NCBI GenBank assembly: GCA_040386075.1
Contig: JAZKGE010000024.1
Location: 1-64,000 of the forward strand
Source: UBA4416 sp040386075
GTDB taxonomy: Bacteria > Bacteroidota > Bacteroidia > B-17B0 > Aurantibacillaceae
Length of the DNA: 64,000 bases
Reading direction: 5' to 3'
The notes under the pieces were generated by a model, which worked only from the letters and a program-made list of their open reading frames with translations, was not told where the DNA came from and made no database searches. This document shows positions 1 through 9,170 of this stretch, one piece after another; the first letter of the stretch is position 1; the number at the start of each line of letters is the position of its first letter. A program made the position numbers and the translations under genes.

Positions 1-98
1 AAATGATCGAATTTGGTGAGTTATCTAAAACAGGTGGCATTGTTAACTTATATGAGGCTGTTAAAATGGCTCAATCAATGGTAAAAGTAAAAGGATAA
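1..98 (+). CDS. 3' end of an unidentified protein (truncated by window edge)
   Basis: The last 31 codons of a gene are readable, ending in a TAA at 96-98 and followed by a strong terminator. The tail reads as a short amphipathic helix rich in Val, Lys and Met (ending MAQSMVKVKG). It is too short to assign to a family, and its true start lies outside the window. Confidence 0.6.
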   Translation, partial: MIEFGELSKTGGIVNLYEAVKMAQSMVKVKG

Positions 99-120
99 TA
101 ACTTTTTTACAATAAATAAA

Positions 121-148
121 AAAGCCCTGAAAAAACAGGGCTTTTTTT
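121..148 (+). terminator. Rho-independent terminator
   Basis: AGCCCTG (123-129) and CAGGGCT (136-142) form a 7-bp stem with an A-rich loop, followed directly by a run of seven T. It lies 25 nt after the preceding stop codon and ends transcription of the truncated gene. Confidence 0.9.
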
Positions 149-161
149 ATGCCTCATTTTT

Positions 162-191
162 TTTGAATAAACGCCAAAAATATTATATTTG
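162..191 (+). promoter_or_regulatory. Bacteroidetes-type promoter for the TPR/OmpA gene
   Basis: TTTG at 162-165 and TATATTTG at 184-191 are separated by 18 nt. This matches the -33 TTTG / -7 TAnnTTTG consensus of the primary Bacteroidetes sigma factor. The predicted transcript begins near 197, so the ATG at 213 is the better start; an upstream in-frame TTG at 189 overlaps the -7 box. Confidence 0.75.
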
Positions 192-212
192 GTAGAACTA
201 ATTCGTCGAACT

Positions 213-2669
213 ATGAAAAAAGTAATTTTCATCCTATTTTCTCTCTTGGTACTTACTAACGGGTTATTTTCCCAAACAGCTAAAAAATTCAGAAAACAAG
301 CTGATGACTTTTTTGAGGCTAAAAACTACACCGCAGCCATTGAGAATTATACAAAATCCAACGAATTGGAACCTAACAATTTTGATGTACTTTATAACCG
401 CGCACTTTCCTACGAATATTCTAAAGATCCACAAAAAGCCATCGTTGATTTTGTTGCCTGTACAAAAATAAAACCCAAAGAAAAAGAATCGTATTTAAAA
501 CTGGGATCTATTTATATGGGTTTAGAGGATTATTCTAACGCTAATAAACATTATGATGAACTATTAGTAATAGATAAAAATAATTTGGAAGCCTTAATGA
601 AATCGACCTTAGGGCACATGAAATTGAAACAATACGAACAAGCCAGCGCAAAAATGGATATAGCCATGGTTGAGGATTCCCGCTCTGAGATCCCATACTA
701 CTACAAAGCTCTGGCAAAAGATAGTTTAAAAGATTATCCTGCTGCTATTCAGTTCTATCAAAAAGCCATTATGGCCTACAAGAACATGGCCAAAAATAAA
801 ATTTATTACAAAGCCTATTACTTTAATATTGGAGTAGCACTCAATAAAACAAAGGATTATGCCCGCTCTTTAGAAAACTTTAATACGGGACTTTCGGTAG
901 ATGAAGGAGATTCCATTCTTCCAAAAAACTACGTTGGTTATTATTTGCGTAGCATTACCCATTACGATAAGGGTGATTATAAATCTTCATTCGATGACCT
1001 CAATAAAGCCATTTATTATGAGCCTAAGGATCCAATTCTATTCTATCAACGCGGTATCGTTCTCAAAAAAACGCATGAGTATAATAATGCGATCAGTGAT
1101 TTTACCAAATGTTTACTGATGAATGATAAACTTATCACGGCTCACTTTTTAAAAGCTCAGTGTTTAATGGAACTGGCCAACTTTAAAGAAACGATTGCAG
1201 AATGTAAAAAATACCTGGAGCTAGCAAAAAATGATAAAGAAGCCGTTGCTTTACTAAAAGATGCCGAAGAAAAAAACTATAACGCCAACCGCGAAAGTGA
1301 CTCACCTGTGATCAAATGGTTTTATCCCTTTGTTGACCAGAACAATTTCATGAACGTATATGCCAACCAGGTAAATGCTGTTTTAGAAGGGGAAGTGGCT
1401 GACAAAAGTCTTATAAAATCCATAAATGTAAATGGCCGTGATCTTCCTTTCAAATCAGAAGACCTCAATCCTCAATTCAGGTTCAAGATCCCAACAGATA
1501 ACCTCAAAAAAATTGAATTGGTAGTCACCGACATCTATAATAACACATCTTCCAAAATGGTAAAAGTTGGTAAAATCGTTAGCGATACGAGATTGATCGT
1601 GAACATGGAAGGATTTATTTTATCCAATGATGGAAGCAATGCTCCACTAGCCAATAAAAATATTTTTATCACCAACCAAAAAGGCGAACAATTTTTAGCA
1701 ACCACAACAGATGAGAAAGGACATTTCGTTTTCAGAAACCTGTCTTTGGATAAGGATTATTTAATTGAAATTGAAGGTCAGGATGATGTTTCTCTTCAAA
1801 ATAAAGGATTTATCTTGGCTGATAAAGCTGGAAAACAGGTTTTAAAATCAACACTTACCGGTAAAAATAAATTCAACTTCGAACTACTTCAAACTGATTT
1901 TATGACTCTGAGTTTAATGGAAATTGATGATGTAGCCATGACCATTAATGTAGCAGGAAAAGTATTTGCTTTAATGCCTGACCGAACTCCTTTAAACAAC
2001 CTAACCCTGCAATTGGTAAAAACTAATGGAGAAGTGATCTTAAAGAAAACGGATGTTAACGGTTTCTTTAACTTTTTGAATGTGAGCCCTACTGAAGAAT
2101 TTTCTTTTAAAATAGATGAAACAGAATCGAAGAATATCAATGCCACAACTATTGTTATTACTACTGTAAGCGGGCAGATCATTAAAACCATTCAAAAAAA
2201 TCAATATGGTTTCTTTGAATACAAATTATTGGAAACCGAAAAATCGTTGATGGCAACCATTGCAGAACCTGATCCTTGGATGAAGATCACTACTCTGAGT
2301 GCCGAGAAAAAGCAACTGGAGATCATTGAGAATATTTATTACGAATCGGGAAGTGCGGCATTACCCAAAGCTGCTGAGGACATTTTAATGAAAGCTGTAG
2401 AGGCACTGAAAACAAATCCAAAATTAACCCTGGAGATCGAATCACATACAGATGCTATTGCCAGCGATGAATTTAACTTGTTCCTATCTCAAAAACGTGC
2501 TACTACCGTAGCAGAGTTTATGATGCAAAAAGGCATAGATGCTAAACGTCTGGTATCAAAAGGCATGGGCGAAACAAGGATAGCCAATCATTGTGCCAAT
2601 GGAATAGATTGTTCGGATGGCGAGCATAAGCTAAACCGAAGAACCATTTTTAAGCTGAACTACAACTAG
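213..2669 (+). CDS. TPR protein with carboxypeptidase-like domains and C-terminal OmpA domain
   Basis: An 818-residue exported protein. It begins with a Sec signal peptide (hydrophobic, ending near LFSQ), followed by about ten TPR units over roughly residues 22-350. The middle holds beta-rich segments, two of which look like carboxypeptidase-regulatory-like folds (about 450-540 and 580-690). The C-terminus (about 705-818) is an OmpA/MotB peptidoglycan-binding domain, shown by the LSQKRA and LNRRT elements. OmpA domains anchor envelope proteins to peptidoglycan. The layout recalls T9SS component PorE (TPR, beta-propeller, CRD, OmpA), but I see no WD40 propeller, so identity as PorE is only a possibility. 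It stands alone behind its own promoter. Confidence 0.85.
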   Translation: MKKVIFILFSLLVLTNGLFSQTAKKFRKQADDFFEAKNYTAAIENYTKSNELEPNNFDVLYNRALSYEYSKDPQKAIVDFVACTKIKPKEKESYLKLGSIYMGLEDYSNANKHYDELLVIDKNNLEALMKSTLGHMKLKQYEQASAKMDIAMVEDSRSEIPYYYKALAKDSLKDYPAAIQFYQKAIMAYKNMAKNKIYYKAYYFNIGVALNKTKDYARSLENFNTGLSVDEGDSILPKNYVGYYLRSITHYDKGDYKSSFDDLNKAIYYEPKDPILFYQRGIVLKKTHEYNNAISDFTKCLLMNDKLITAHFLKAQCLMELANFKETIAECKKYLELAKNDKEAVALLKDAEEKNYNANRESDSPVIKWFYPFVDQNNFMNVYANQVNAVLEGEVADKSLIKSINVNGRDLPFKSEDLNPQFRFKIPTDNLKKIELVVTDIYNNTSSKMVKVGKIVSDTRLIVNMEGFILSNDGSNAPLANKNIFITNQKGEQFLATTTDEKGHFVFRNLSLDKDYLIEIEGQDDVSLQNKGFILADKAGKQVLKSTLTGKNKFNFELLQTDFMTLSLMEIDDVAMTINVAGKVFALMPDRTPLNNLTLQLVKTNGEVILKKTDVNGFFNFLNVSPTEEFSFKIDETESKNINATTIVITTVSGQIIKTIQKNQYGFFEYKLLETEKSLMATIAEPDPWMKITTLSAEKKQLEIIENIYYESGSAALPKAAEDILMKAVEALKTNPKLTLEIESHTDAIASDEFNLFLSQKRATTVAEFMMQKGIDAKRLVSKGMGETRIANHCANGIDCSDGEHKLNRRTIFKLNYN

Positions 2670-2712
2670 TTTTATGATCGAATATCTGTCAGTTCAGGCT
2701 AAGTGAGTTTTT

Positions 2713-2854
2713 TAACCACATAGGCACATAGATTATATAAGCGAAAGACTTATATAAGAAGCTACGCTTTTACATAGCATACTATGTCTAAGAAATTTAT
2801 TTCTCTATTTCATTCTTTCCTTTTTCTACTTTTTCCTATGTTTCTATGTGGTTA
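2713..2854. repeat. Inverted-repeat element, ACCACATAG family, copy 1
   Basis: TAACCACATAGGCACATAG (2713-2731) pairs with the segment at 2836-2854 with two mismatches. An inner palindrome ACATAGCATACTATGT lies at 2772-2787. A second copy with the same ends and a related interior (CTACGCTT then CATAG) is at 5738-5875. No ORF is supported. With the repeat at 2880-2902 it fills most of the gene-free stretch 2670-2976. Confidence 0.8.
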
Positions 2855-2879
2855 TTGGATTAGGGTATTAAAATGCAAT

Positions 2880-2902
2880 GTCAGTTCGAGCGAAGTCGAG
2901 AA
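2880..2902 (+). repeat. Dispersed TCGAGCGAAGTCGAGA repeat, copy 1
   Basis: One of about ten copies of a 23-bp unit whose core is TCGAGCGAAGTCGAGA, usually flanked by GTCAC or GTCAG. All copies here are intergenic. When two lie close together in opposite orientation (45479-45535, 59647-59721) they form a long hairpin. Confidence 0.85.
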
Positions 2903-2976
2903 CTTTTTATTAAAAGCTGGCTTTTTAATTTATTAAGGAAAGTTTTTTGTAAAAACCCGCTTTACATGGTATCTTT

Positions 2977-3951
2977 ATGCACCAAATGTTACAAGGAAAA
3001 CAACTGATATTAGCTACCAAACCTTTTGCCAAAGAAAACCGTGCAAAAAGCTGGTTTTATACGATCTCTACTTTCCTCATCTTAATTGCACTTTTAATTG
3101 GTACGGTTTATAATGTTCATTGGGCATTAAAATTATTTTGCAGCATTGCAGCCGGTTTTGTAATTGTGCGGTTGTTCGTTATTTATCACGATCATCAGCA
3201 TAAGGCCATTCTTGATAAATCGCCGTTGGCCAATGTCCTGTTTACCATCTTTGGTTTTTATGTATTGGCACCAACCGGTATCTGGAGCGCCAGCCATGAT
3301 TATCATCACAAGAACAATTCAAAATTATTTAGCGCCAGCATTGGCTCCTACCCTATTTATACCAAGCAAAAATTCGAAAAATTAAGTCCCGGAGAGCAAC
3401 GCCATTATTTATTCATTCGCCACCCGCTTACTATTTTGTTTGGTTATTTTTTCACTTTTATGTATGGTATGTGCATTAAATCCATGATCAACCGTTTCAG
3501 TAAAAATGTTGATTCCCTAGTGGCACTAGTAGTTCATATAGCCTACCAGGTTTCTGTATTTTACTTTTTAGGCTGGCAAACCTGGATCTTATTATGCGCT
3601 ATTCCACATTTTATTTCGGGTGCCATGGGAAGTTATTTGTTTTATGCACAACACAATTTCCCTACCGTAACGTTTGTTGGTAACGAAGAATGGACATACG
3701 AAGGTGCTGCTCTCGATTCGTCAAGCTTTATGGTGTTGAGCCCCTTAATGCATTGGTTAACTGCAAATATTGGTTACCATCATATACATCACATGAATTC
3801 TAGAATTCCATTTTACCGTTTACCGGAAGTAATGGCTTCTATTCCTGAATTGCAAACAGCTAAAAGAACCTCTTTAAATCCTAAGGATGTTTGGGCTTGT
3901 TTAAGGTTAAAAGTATGGGATTATGACAACCAGAAAATGGTTGGGATTTAA
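2977..3951 (+). CDS. Membrane fatty acid desaturase
   Basis: A 324-residue integral membrane enzyme that introduces double bonds into acyl chains with a di-iron centre. The histidine boxes expected of the family are visible: HDHQHK near residue 70, HDYHHKNN near 110 and HHIHHM near 268. Hydrophobic stretches at about 26-70, 85-105, 150-175 and 190-220 would form the transmembrane helices. The start is the ATG at 2977; the next Met is only three codons later. It converges on cmk with two bases between the stop codons. Substrate and regiospecificity cannot be read from the sequence. Confidence 0.85.
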   Translation: MHQMLQGKQLILATKPFAKENRAKSWFYTISTFLILIALLIGTVYNVHWALKLFCSIAAGFVIVRLFVIYHDHQHKAILDKSPLANVLFTIFGFYVLAPTGIWSASHDYHHKNNSKLFSASIGSYPIYTKQKFEKLSPGEQRHYLFIRHPLTILFGYFFTFMYGMCIKSMINRFSKNVDSLVALVVHIAYQVSVFYFLGWQTWILLCAIPHFISGAMGSYLFYAQHNFPTVTFVGNEEWTYEGAALDSSSFMVLSPLMHWLTANIGYHHIHHMNSRIPFYRLPEVMASIPELQTAKRTSLNPKDVWACLRLKVWDYDNQKMVGI

Positions 3952-3953
3952 TT

Positions 3954-4676
3954 CTAATGTTTCGCTAAAGGCTTATTGAACTCATCCTGAGTTAATAACA
4001 GATCATGGATCAATTTTACGACAAAGTTCAACTGTTCTTCTTTAGTAATGTCTGTATTATCCAAAACAACAGCATCATCGGCTTGTCTCAACGGATTTTC
4101 TTTACGCGTTGTATCATCGTGATCACGTTTCTCTAAATTACGTTTTACATCTTCAAACGTATGATGTTCGCCTTTACTGCTTAATTCATCTAAACGACGT
4201 TGTGTACGCACATCATTATCTGCAGTCATAAATAATTTTAATTCAGCATTTGGGAATACGTGTGTACCAATATCACGGCCATCCATGATCACACCTTTAT
4301 CCTTTCCCATTTTACGTTGCAGGATCACCATTTTTTCACGAACTTCTTTAATAGAGCTGATAGCGCTTACATTGTTAGCAACCTGCATAGTACGTATTTC
4401 CCGTTCTACATGTTCGCCATTTAAAAAAACTTCAGATGTTTTTGTAGTTGTATTGTAAACAAAAGATACGTCAATATCTTTTAAAGAGTTTATTAATTTT
4501 GGGATATCAACTACTGAATCTTTGATGATCTCGTTTCTCAGGCAGTAAATAGTAACTGCTCTGTACATCGCACCAGTATCAATATAATTGTAATTTAATT
4601 TTTGGGCTAAGGCTTTTGCTAATGTGCTTTTTCCACATGACGAATAACCATCTATAGCAACCGTAATTTTTGACAT
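3954..4676 (-). CDS. cmk: Cytidylate kinase
   Basis: A 240-residue enzyme that phosphorylates CMP and dCMP with ATP for nucleotide recycling. The P-loop GYSSCGKST is at residues 10-18, followed by the DTGAMYRA nucleotide-binding element near 33 and MDGRDIGT near 130, both diagnostic of CMP kinases. The length fits the family. It is cytosolic. Its 3' end abuts the convergent desaturase; upstream lies the Sua5-type gene on the same strand, about 75 bp away. Confidence 0.95.
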   Translation of the reverse strand: MSKITVAIDGYSSCGKSTLAKALAQKLNYNYIDTGAMYRAVTIYCLRNEIIKDSVVDIPKLINSLKDIDVSFVYNTTTKTSEVFLNGEHVEREIRTMQVANNVSAISSIKEVREKMVILQRKMGKDKGVIMDGRDIGTHVFPNAELKLFMTADNDVRTQRRLDELSSKGEHHTFEDVKRNLEKRDHDDTTRKENPLRQADDAVVLDNTDITKEEQLNFVVKLIHDLLLTQDEFNKPLAKH

Positions 4677-4750
4677 AACATTGGTAAAGATACGGATAAT
4701 TTGAGATTAATGAGATTAAGAAATTTGAAAGTTTTTTACAGAAAATCTCC

Positions 4751-5746
4751 TTATTGTACCGAAGCTCTTTTCAATCGGTCGTTAATAGCAAGACCAAGGT
4801 CTGTTTCAGGCAATAACTCACAGATGATCACATCCACATCAGCCTCATCCAATTCACGCAAGAACGAAAATAAATGAACAGCAGCTTCTTTATAATCTTT
4901 GGTAACCGATAAATTTTTCACCAAAATAGTTGGCTGCAAACCATGATCATTTCCAAATACAATAGCACCTGTTTTTTTGTCTGAGAACTGTGTTTGCAGT
5001 TCTTTTAAACTACCAATATATAATGGCTTTTTAGGTGCATAATGGCTCTTTAATTGCCCGGGTGCTTTGGGGTTACTCGATTGATTTAACTGAACAGATA
5101 CTTTTCCAACAATCGATTCTATATTATCAACCGATAGACCACCCAAACGGTAAATAATGATCTCTCCATTCTCTTCACCAACAATGGTTGATTCAAGCCC
5201 CACTTCGCAATTGCCGCCATCTAAAATGTAAGGAATTTTATTTCCCAGTTGTTTTTGTACATGTTCTTCCGTTGTGGGACTGATATAACCAAAAGGGTTA
5301 GCGCTTGGTGCCGCTAAAGGAAACGAAAGCTGAGACAACAGATCAAGCGTTAATGCATGGTTAGGAATTCTTACACCTACTCTATCCAAACCCGATGTTA
5401 CCAGATCGGGAATGATCGCTTTTTTAGGCAGCAGTAAGGTTAATGGTCCGGGCCAAAAAGTAGTGGCCAGTTTTAGTAAAGATGGATGAATATCTGCTAC
5501 GAAAAGTTTTACCTGCTCCAAACTGTATGTATGAACAATTAATGGATCAAAGGTTGGACGTTCCTTGGCTTCAAAGATCTTAGCTACAGCAACAGGATCC
5601 AAAGCATTGGCAGCTAAACCATAAACGGTTTCGGTGGGAATAGCTACCAGCTCTCCTTTCTCTAAAAAACCTTTGGCTTTATTGATATCTTTTCCTGTTT
5701 CTGCCACGGGGCAAATATAATCAACTAAGTTTAGTTTTAACCACAT
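4751..5746 (-). CDS. tsaC: L-threonylcarbamoyladenylate synthase, Sua5 type
   Basis: Makes threonylcarbamoyl-AMP from Thr, bicarbonate and ATP, the first step of t6A formation at tRNA position 37. The N-terminal YrdC domain carries PTETVYGLAANAL (about residues 36-48) and PSANPFG. After it come a linker with PGQLKSHYAP and a C-terminal Sua5 domain, so this is the long form (331 residues from this start). The chosen ATG at 5746 is the last in-frame ATG before the conserved core. It lies inside an inverted-repeat element; upstream in-frame codons to 5806 are repeat sequence and probably not translated. The exact start is therefore uncertain. Confidence 0.9.
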   Translation of the reverse strand: MWLKLNLVDYICPVAETGKDINKAKGFLEKGELVAIPTETVYGLAANALDPVAVAKIFEAKERPTFDPLIVHTYSLEQVKLFVADIHPSLLKLATTFWPGPLTLLLPKKAIIPDLVTSGLDRVGVRIPNHALTLDLLSQLSFPLAAPSANPFGYISPTTEEHVQKQLGNKIPYILDGGNCEVGLESTIVGEENGEIIIYRLGGLSVDNIESIVGKVSVQLNQSSNPKAPGQLKSHYAPKKPLYIGSLKELQTQFSDKKTGAIVFGNDHGLQPTILVKNLSVTKDYKEAAVHLFSFLRELDEADVDVIICELLPETDLGLAINDRLKRASVQ

Positions 5747-5875
5747 AGATACATAGGTTTTAACGAGCATAAAGATCAATAAAGCACTACGCTTAGCACA
5801 TAGCAAGCTATGAGCAAAAAAACTTGTTTTCTATCAACTCCTCGTACCTCTATTTTTCTATGTCTCTATGTGGTT
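5738..5875. repeat. Inverted-repeat element, ACCACATAG family, copy 2
   Basis: TAACCACATAGATACATAGG (5738-5757) pairs with the segment at 5858-5875. An inner CATAGCaaGCTATG palindrome is at about 5800-5812. It has the same organisation as copy 1 at 2713-2854. It covers the 5' end of the Sua5-type gene and the divergent intergenic region ahead of pheT. Confidence 0.8.
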
Positions 5876-5937
5876 TTGTTCTAAATAAAAGGTTATTTTT
5901 TGTATTTTTACCCCTTTATAATTAGCACGAAAATACA

Positions 5938-8373
5938 ATGAAAATTTCCTACAACTGGTTAAAAACCCTGATCGATACTAACCTTACGCCTGAACAAATG
6001 GATGAATACCTAACCTCTTCGGGTTTGGAAGTAGAAGGCATTGAAAGTTTTGAAAGCGTGAAAGGTGGGTTAAAAGGTATTGTTGTAGGTGAAGTTGTTG
6101 AAAAAGAAAAACACCCCGATGCTGATAAATTAAGCGTTACCAAAGTTAATGTAGGAGCACCTGAATTATTGAATATTGTATGTGGGGCTCCAAACGTTGC
6201 TGCCGGACAAAAAGTACTGGTTGCCATGATCGGCGCTAAATTATATCCTACAACCGGTGAACCATTTGAAATAAAAAAATCAAAGATCCGTGGCGCTGCC
6301 AGCGAAGGTATGATCTGTGCCGAAGACGAAATAGGTTTAGGAAATAGCCACGATGGCATTTTAATTTTACCAGAGCACGCTATACCGGGAACACCTGCCG
6401 CCGATTTTTTAAAGCTGGAAACTGATCATGTATTGGAAATTGGTTTAACACCAAACAGAGCGGATGCAGCCTCGCATTATGGTGTAGCCCGAGATCTGGC
6501 CGCTATTTTAAATTGTAAAAACAACACCAACACCTTTCAGGCACATTTACACAATATTTTTGAATTACCGGAAGCCAGTAATATTAACACGGTTGAAGTA
6601 AGTATTGAAAACCCGGAAGCTTGTAAACGTTATAGCGGATTGGTTATTTCGGGCATTACTGTAAAACCTTCTCCCGATTGGTTAAAGAATTACTTATTGG
6701 CAATTGGCTTACGTCCGATCAATAACATAGTTGATATTACCAATTTTGTATTACACGATCTTGGTCAGCCGCTACATGCTTTTGATCTGAATAAAATCAC
6801 CGGCAATAAGATCGTTGTTAAAACCGGTTTGGCAAATACTAAGTTCAAAACTTTAGATGGTACCGAACGTGCTTTACAAGCCAATGATCTGATGATCTGC
6901 AACGCATCTGAACCCATGTGTATGGCAGGTGTGTTTGGAGGTTTAGAAAGCGGTGTGAGCGAAAGTACAAGCTCTATCTTTTTAGAAGCAGCTTATTTCG
7001 ATCCGGCTTTTGTTCGTAAAACCAGTAAACAACATGGTTTAAAAACAGATAGCAGTTTCCGTTTTGAACGTGGCACTGATCCTGAAATGACCATTATTGC
7101 CCTGAAACGTGCCGCTGCCCTGATCTTTGAATTGGCAGGTGGCGTATTAAGTATGGATATTATTGATGTTTACCCTGAGCCTTTAGAGCCATTTAAAGTA
7201 GCATTCTCTTATACCAACTGCCAGGAACTAATTGGTAAGGAAATAGACAGAGGAATTATCAAACATATCATTACTTCTTTGGGAATTTCAGTAATTACCG
7301 AAGGTAATGATGGTTTATTATTATCTGTACCTCAATATAAAACGGATGTTACACGCGAAGCCGATGTGATTGAAGAAGTGATGCGTATATACGGATACAA
7401 CAATGTTGAAGAAAGTACGCAAATAAAATTCACCGCCAATTTTGCCGACAGGGAAAAAGCTACAGCTGCCGAAAATACAACTGCAAACCTTTTAGTGGGT
7501 TTTGGCTTTAATGAAATGATGGGCTTGTCGTTAACCAAAGAATCCTATTATGCCGAGGGCACACCACTAGTGAAGATCTTAAACCCTTTAAGTTCCGACC
7601 TGAATGTGATGAGAAACACCATGCTGTTTGGAGGTTTAGAATCATTGGCTTATAACATCAACCGCAAACAGGCTGATCTGAAGTTATTTGAATTTGGAAA
7701 GACCTATGAAAAAACCGAAGCTGACCCGATAGCTATCGGGTTTAAATATGCTGAAACTAAACATTTGACCTTGTTTGTAACTGGAAGAAAGTATACTGAA
7801 AACCCTTACGGAGAAAATAATAAGGTTGATTTTGCTTACATCAAATCCTGCATAGAATCTATCTTAAATAAACTCTCTGTTAAATTTAAAATTAGCGAGT
7901 TAAATGATTCTCAGTTTTCTTACGGAATATCATTTGCACAAAAAAACAAACACCTGGTAAGCTTTGGCCTGGCTGATAAAAGCATCTGTAAAAAAATGGA
8001 TGTGAATACGGAGGTTTTCTATGCCGATTTTAACTGGGACAATGTATTGTCATTGTTAGGAAAAACAAAGCTGGAATTCACCGAGATCCCGAAATTTCCG
8101 GCAGTAAGAAGAGACCTGGCGTTATTGTTAGATAAAAAGATCAATTATAAAGAATTGGAAGAGTTGGCTTTTTCGGCAGAACGAAAACTATTGAAATCGG
8201 TTAACCTGTTTGATATTTACGAGGGCGACAAACTGGAAGCCGGTAAAAAATCGTATGCCGTAAGTTTTATGTTGCAGGATGAGGAAGCAACCTTAAATGA
8301 TAAACAAATAGATAATGTGATGCAAAAACTCATCAAAACCTATTCGGAAAAACTGGGAGCTACTTTACGTTAA
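5938..8373 (+). CDS. pheT: Phenylalanine--tRNA ligase beta subunit
   Basis: The 811-residue beta subunit of the heterotetrameric PheRS. It opens with the conserved MKISYNWLKTLI start. It then has an EMAP-like tRNA-binding domain (about 42-150, with HPDADKL), B3/B4 editing domains (about 200-400), a B5 domain, a catalytic-like core and a C-terminal FDX-ACB anticodon-binding domain (about 715-811, PAVRRDLAL). Length is normal. Codons 596-601 (DPIAIG) coincide with a perfect 16-bp palindrome that also occurs between genes elsewhere in the window. pheS is not nearby, which is common in Bacteroidota. Confidence 0.97.
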   Translation: MKISYNWLKTLIDTNLTPEQMDEYLTSSGLEVEGIESFESVKGGLKGIVVGEVVEKEKHPDADKLSVTKVNVGAPELLNIVCGAPNVAAGQKVLVAMIGAKLYPTTGEPFEIKKSKIRGAASEGMICAEDEIGLGNSHDGILILPEHAIPGTPAADFLKLETDHVLEIGLTPNRADAASHYGVARDLAAILNCKNNTNTFQAHLHNIFELPEASNINTVEVSIENPEACKRYSGLVISGITVKPSPDWLKNYLLAIGLRPINNIVDITNFVLHDLGQPLHAFDLNKITGNKIVVKTGLANTKFKTLDGTERALQANDLMICNASEPMCMAGVFGGLESGVSESTSSIFLEAAYFDPAFVRKTSKQHGLKTDSSFRFERGTDPEMTIIALKRAAALIFELAGGVLSMDIIDVYPEPLEPFKVAFSYTNCQELIGKEIDRGIIKHIITSLGISVITEGNDGLLLSVPQYKTDVTREADVIEEVMRIYGYNNVEESTQIKFTANFADREKATAAENTTANLLVGFGFNEMMGLSLTKESYYAEGTPLVKILNPLSSDLNVMRNTMLFGGLESLAYNINRKQADLKLFEFGKTYEKTEADPIAIGFKYAETKHLTLFVTGRKYTENPYGENNKVDFAYIKSCIESILNKLSVKFKISELNDSQFSYGISFAQKNKHLVSFGLADKSICKKMDVNTEVFYADFNWDNVLSLLGKTKLEFTEIPKFPAVRRDLALLLDKKINYKELEELAFSAERKLLKSVNLFDIYEGDKLEAGKKSYAVSFMLQDEEATLNDKQIDNVMQKLIKTYSEKLGATLR
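7725..7740. repeat. Palindrome CCCGATAGCTATCGGG inside pheT
   Basis: A perfect 16-bp palindrome, identical to the intergenic copies at 53530-53545 and 53588-53603. In frame it encodes PIAIG. A degenerate copy (CCCGATTGCTATCGGC, 9715-9730) lies inside the signal-peptide region of the lipoprotein gene at 9171-9764 and also reads PIAIG there. Confidence 0.8.
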
Positions 8374-8450
8374 AAAAGCCACTTATCCGGCAAACCAAAC
8401 CACTTACCAAGTTGTTATTTAAACAAGCTTATTTTTTAGTATCTTAGATC

Positions 8451-9155
8451 ATGCAAAAAAAGTTCTACATATTCATTATTTTGCTAATAACGCTTTTAGC
8501 AAATACCGCTTATTCTCAGTTAAAATTACCGGCAAAACCACGTGCCGTTACGCCCGCTGTTAAAAAAGAGAAAGAAAAACCATTCACGCGCTGGAGCCTG
8601 AAAGCCGGCGCAAACATCAGTGTTATTTACCTTTCAAGAAACATAAAAGATAATAACAATGCACCGGGCTATTGCGGTGGTTTTGTTTATGAGTTAAACG
8701 ATTTTGTGCGTGTATCAGGATTATACACCCATTTTATGCCAATCAATATTGAACCAACCTGGTTAAATGTAAAAGCAAATACCTACGAAGCCAATATGGA
8801 GATTCTGGCTAAATTCCCTAACAAAAAAACGTTATTGTACCCTTTTGTAGGTTTAAGCTATAACACTTACCAGGGCTTTTTCACCGGCGAATCGGATTAT
8901 TTAGGTTTAAGAGAATATTACAAAGTAAACAGCACAGTAAACAACAATTGGTTGGGTTTAAATTTAGGAACCGGTATTGAACATAATTTTGGGATCCTGG
9001 GCATTTTTGTTGATTACAGAATGCGTGTAGGCAAACAGGAAAAAGCCTTTAATATTATGGATGTTTGCTACACCGGCGGCTTAAAAGTGCGCTTTCCTTA
9101 CGGAAAACTGGCTAAAAAATTAGCTAACCCAAACGATAGGTTCCACTGGTTTTAG
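8451..9155 (+). CDS. Probable outer-membrane beta-barrel protein
   Basis: A 234-residue protein with a clear Sec signal peptide (residues 1-22, ending in AYSQ). It continues with a Lys/Pro-rich linker and alternating aromatic/hydrophobic strands ending in DRFHWF, a terminal aromatic as in many outer-membrane barrels. I do not recognise a named family; PorT-like or general OMP_b-brl barrels are the nearest impression. It follows pheT by 77 bp and converges on the TPR lipoprotein gene. Confidence 0.6.
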   Translation: MQKKFYIFIILLITLLANTAYSQLKLPAKPRAVTPAVKKEKEKPFTRWSLKAGANISVIYLSRNIKDNNNAPGYCGGFVYELNDFVRVSGLYTHFMPINIEPTWLNVKANTYEANMEILAKFPNKKTLLYPFVGLSYNTYQGFFTGESDYLGLREYYKVNSTVNNNWLGLNLGTGIEHNFGILGIFVDYRMRVGKQEKAFNIMDVCYTGGLKVRFPYGKLAKKLANPNDRFHWF

Positions 9156-9170
9156 TACCAAAAATGATTT

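Noticed and set aside
2949..2977. Promoter TTTG - 20 nt - TATCTTTA directly on the desaturase start
   Set aside because: The -7 box overlaps the ATG at 2977 and its last base is a mismatch; it would force a start downstream of the chosen ATG. Left out as too uncertain.
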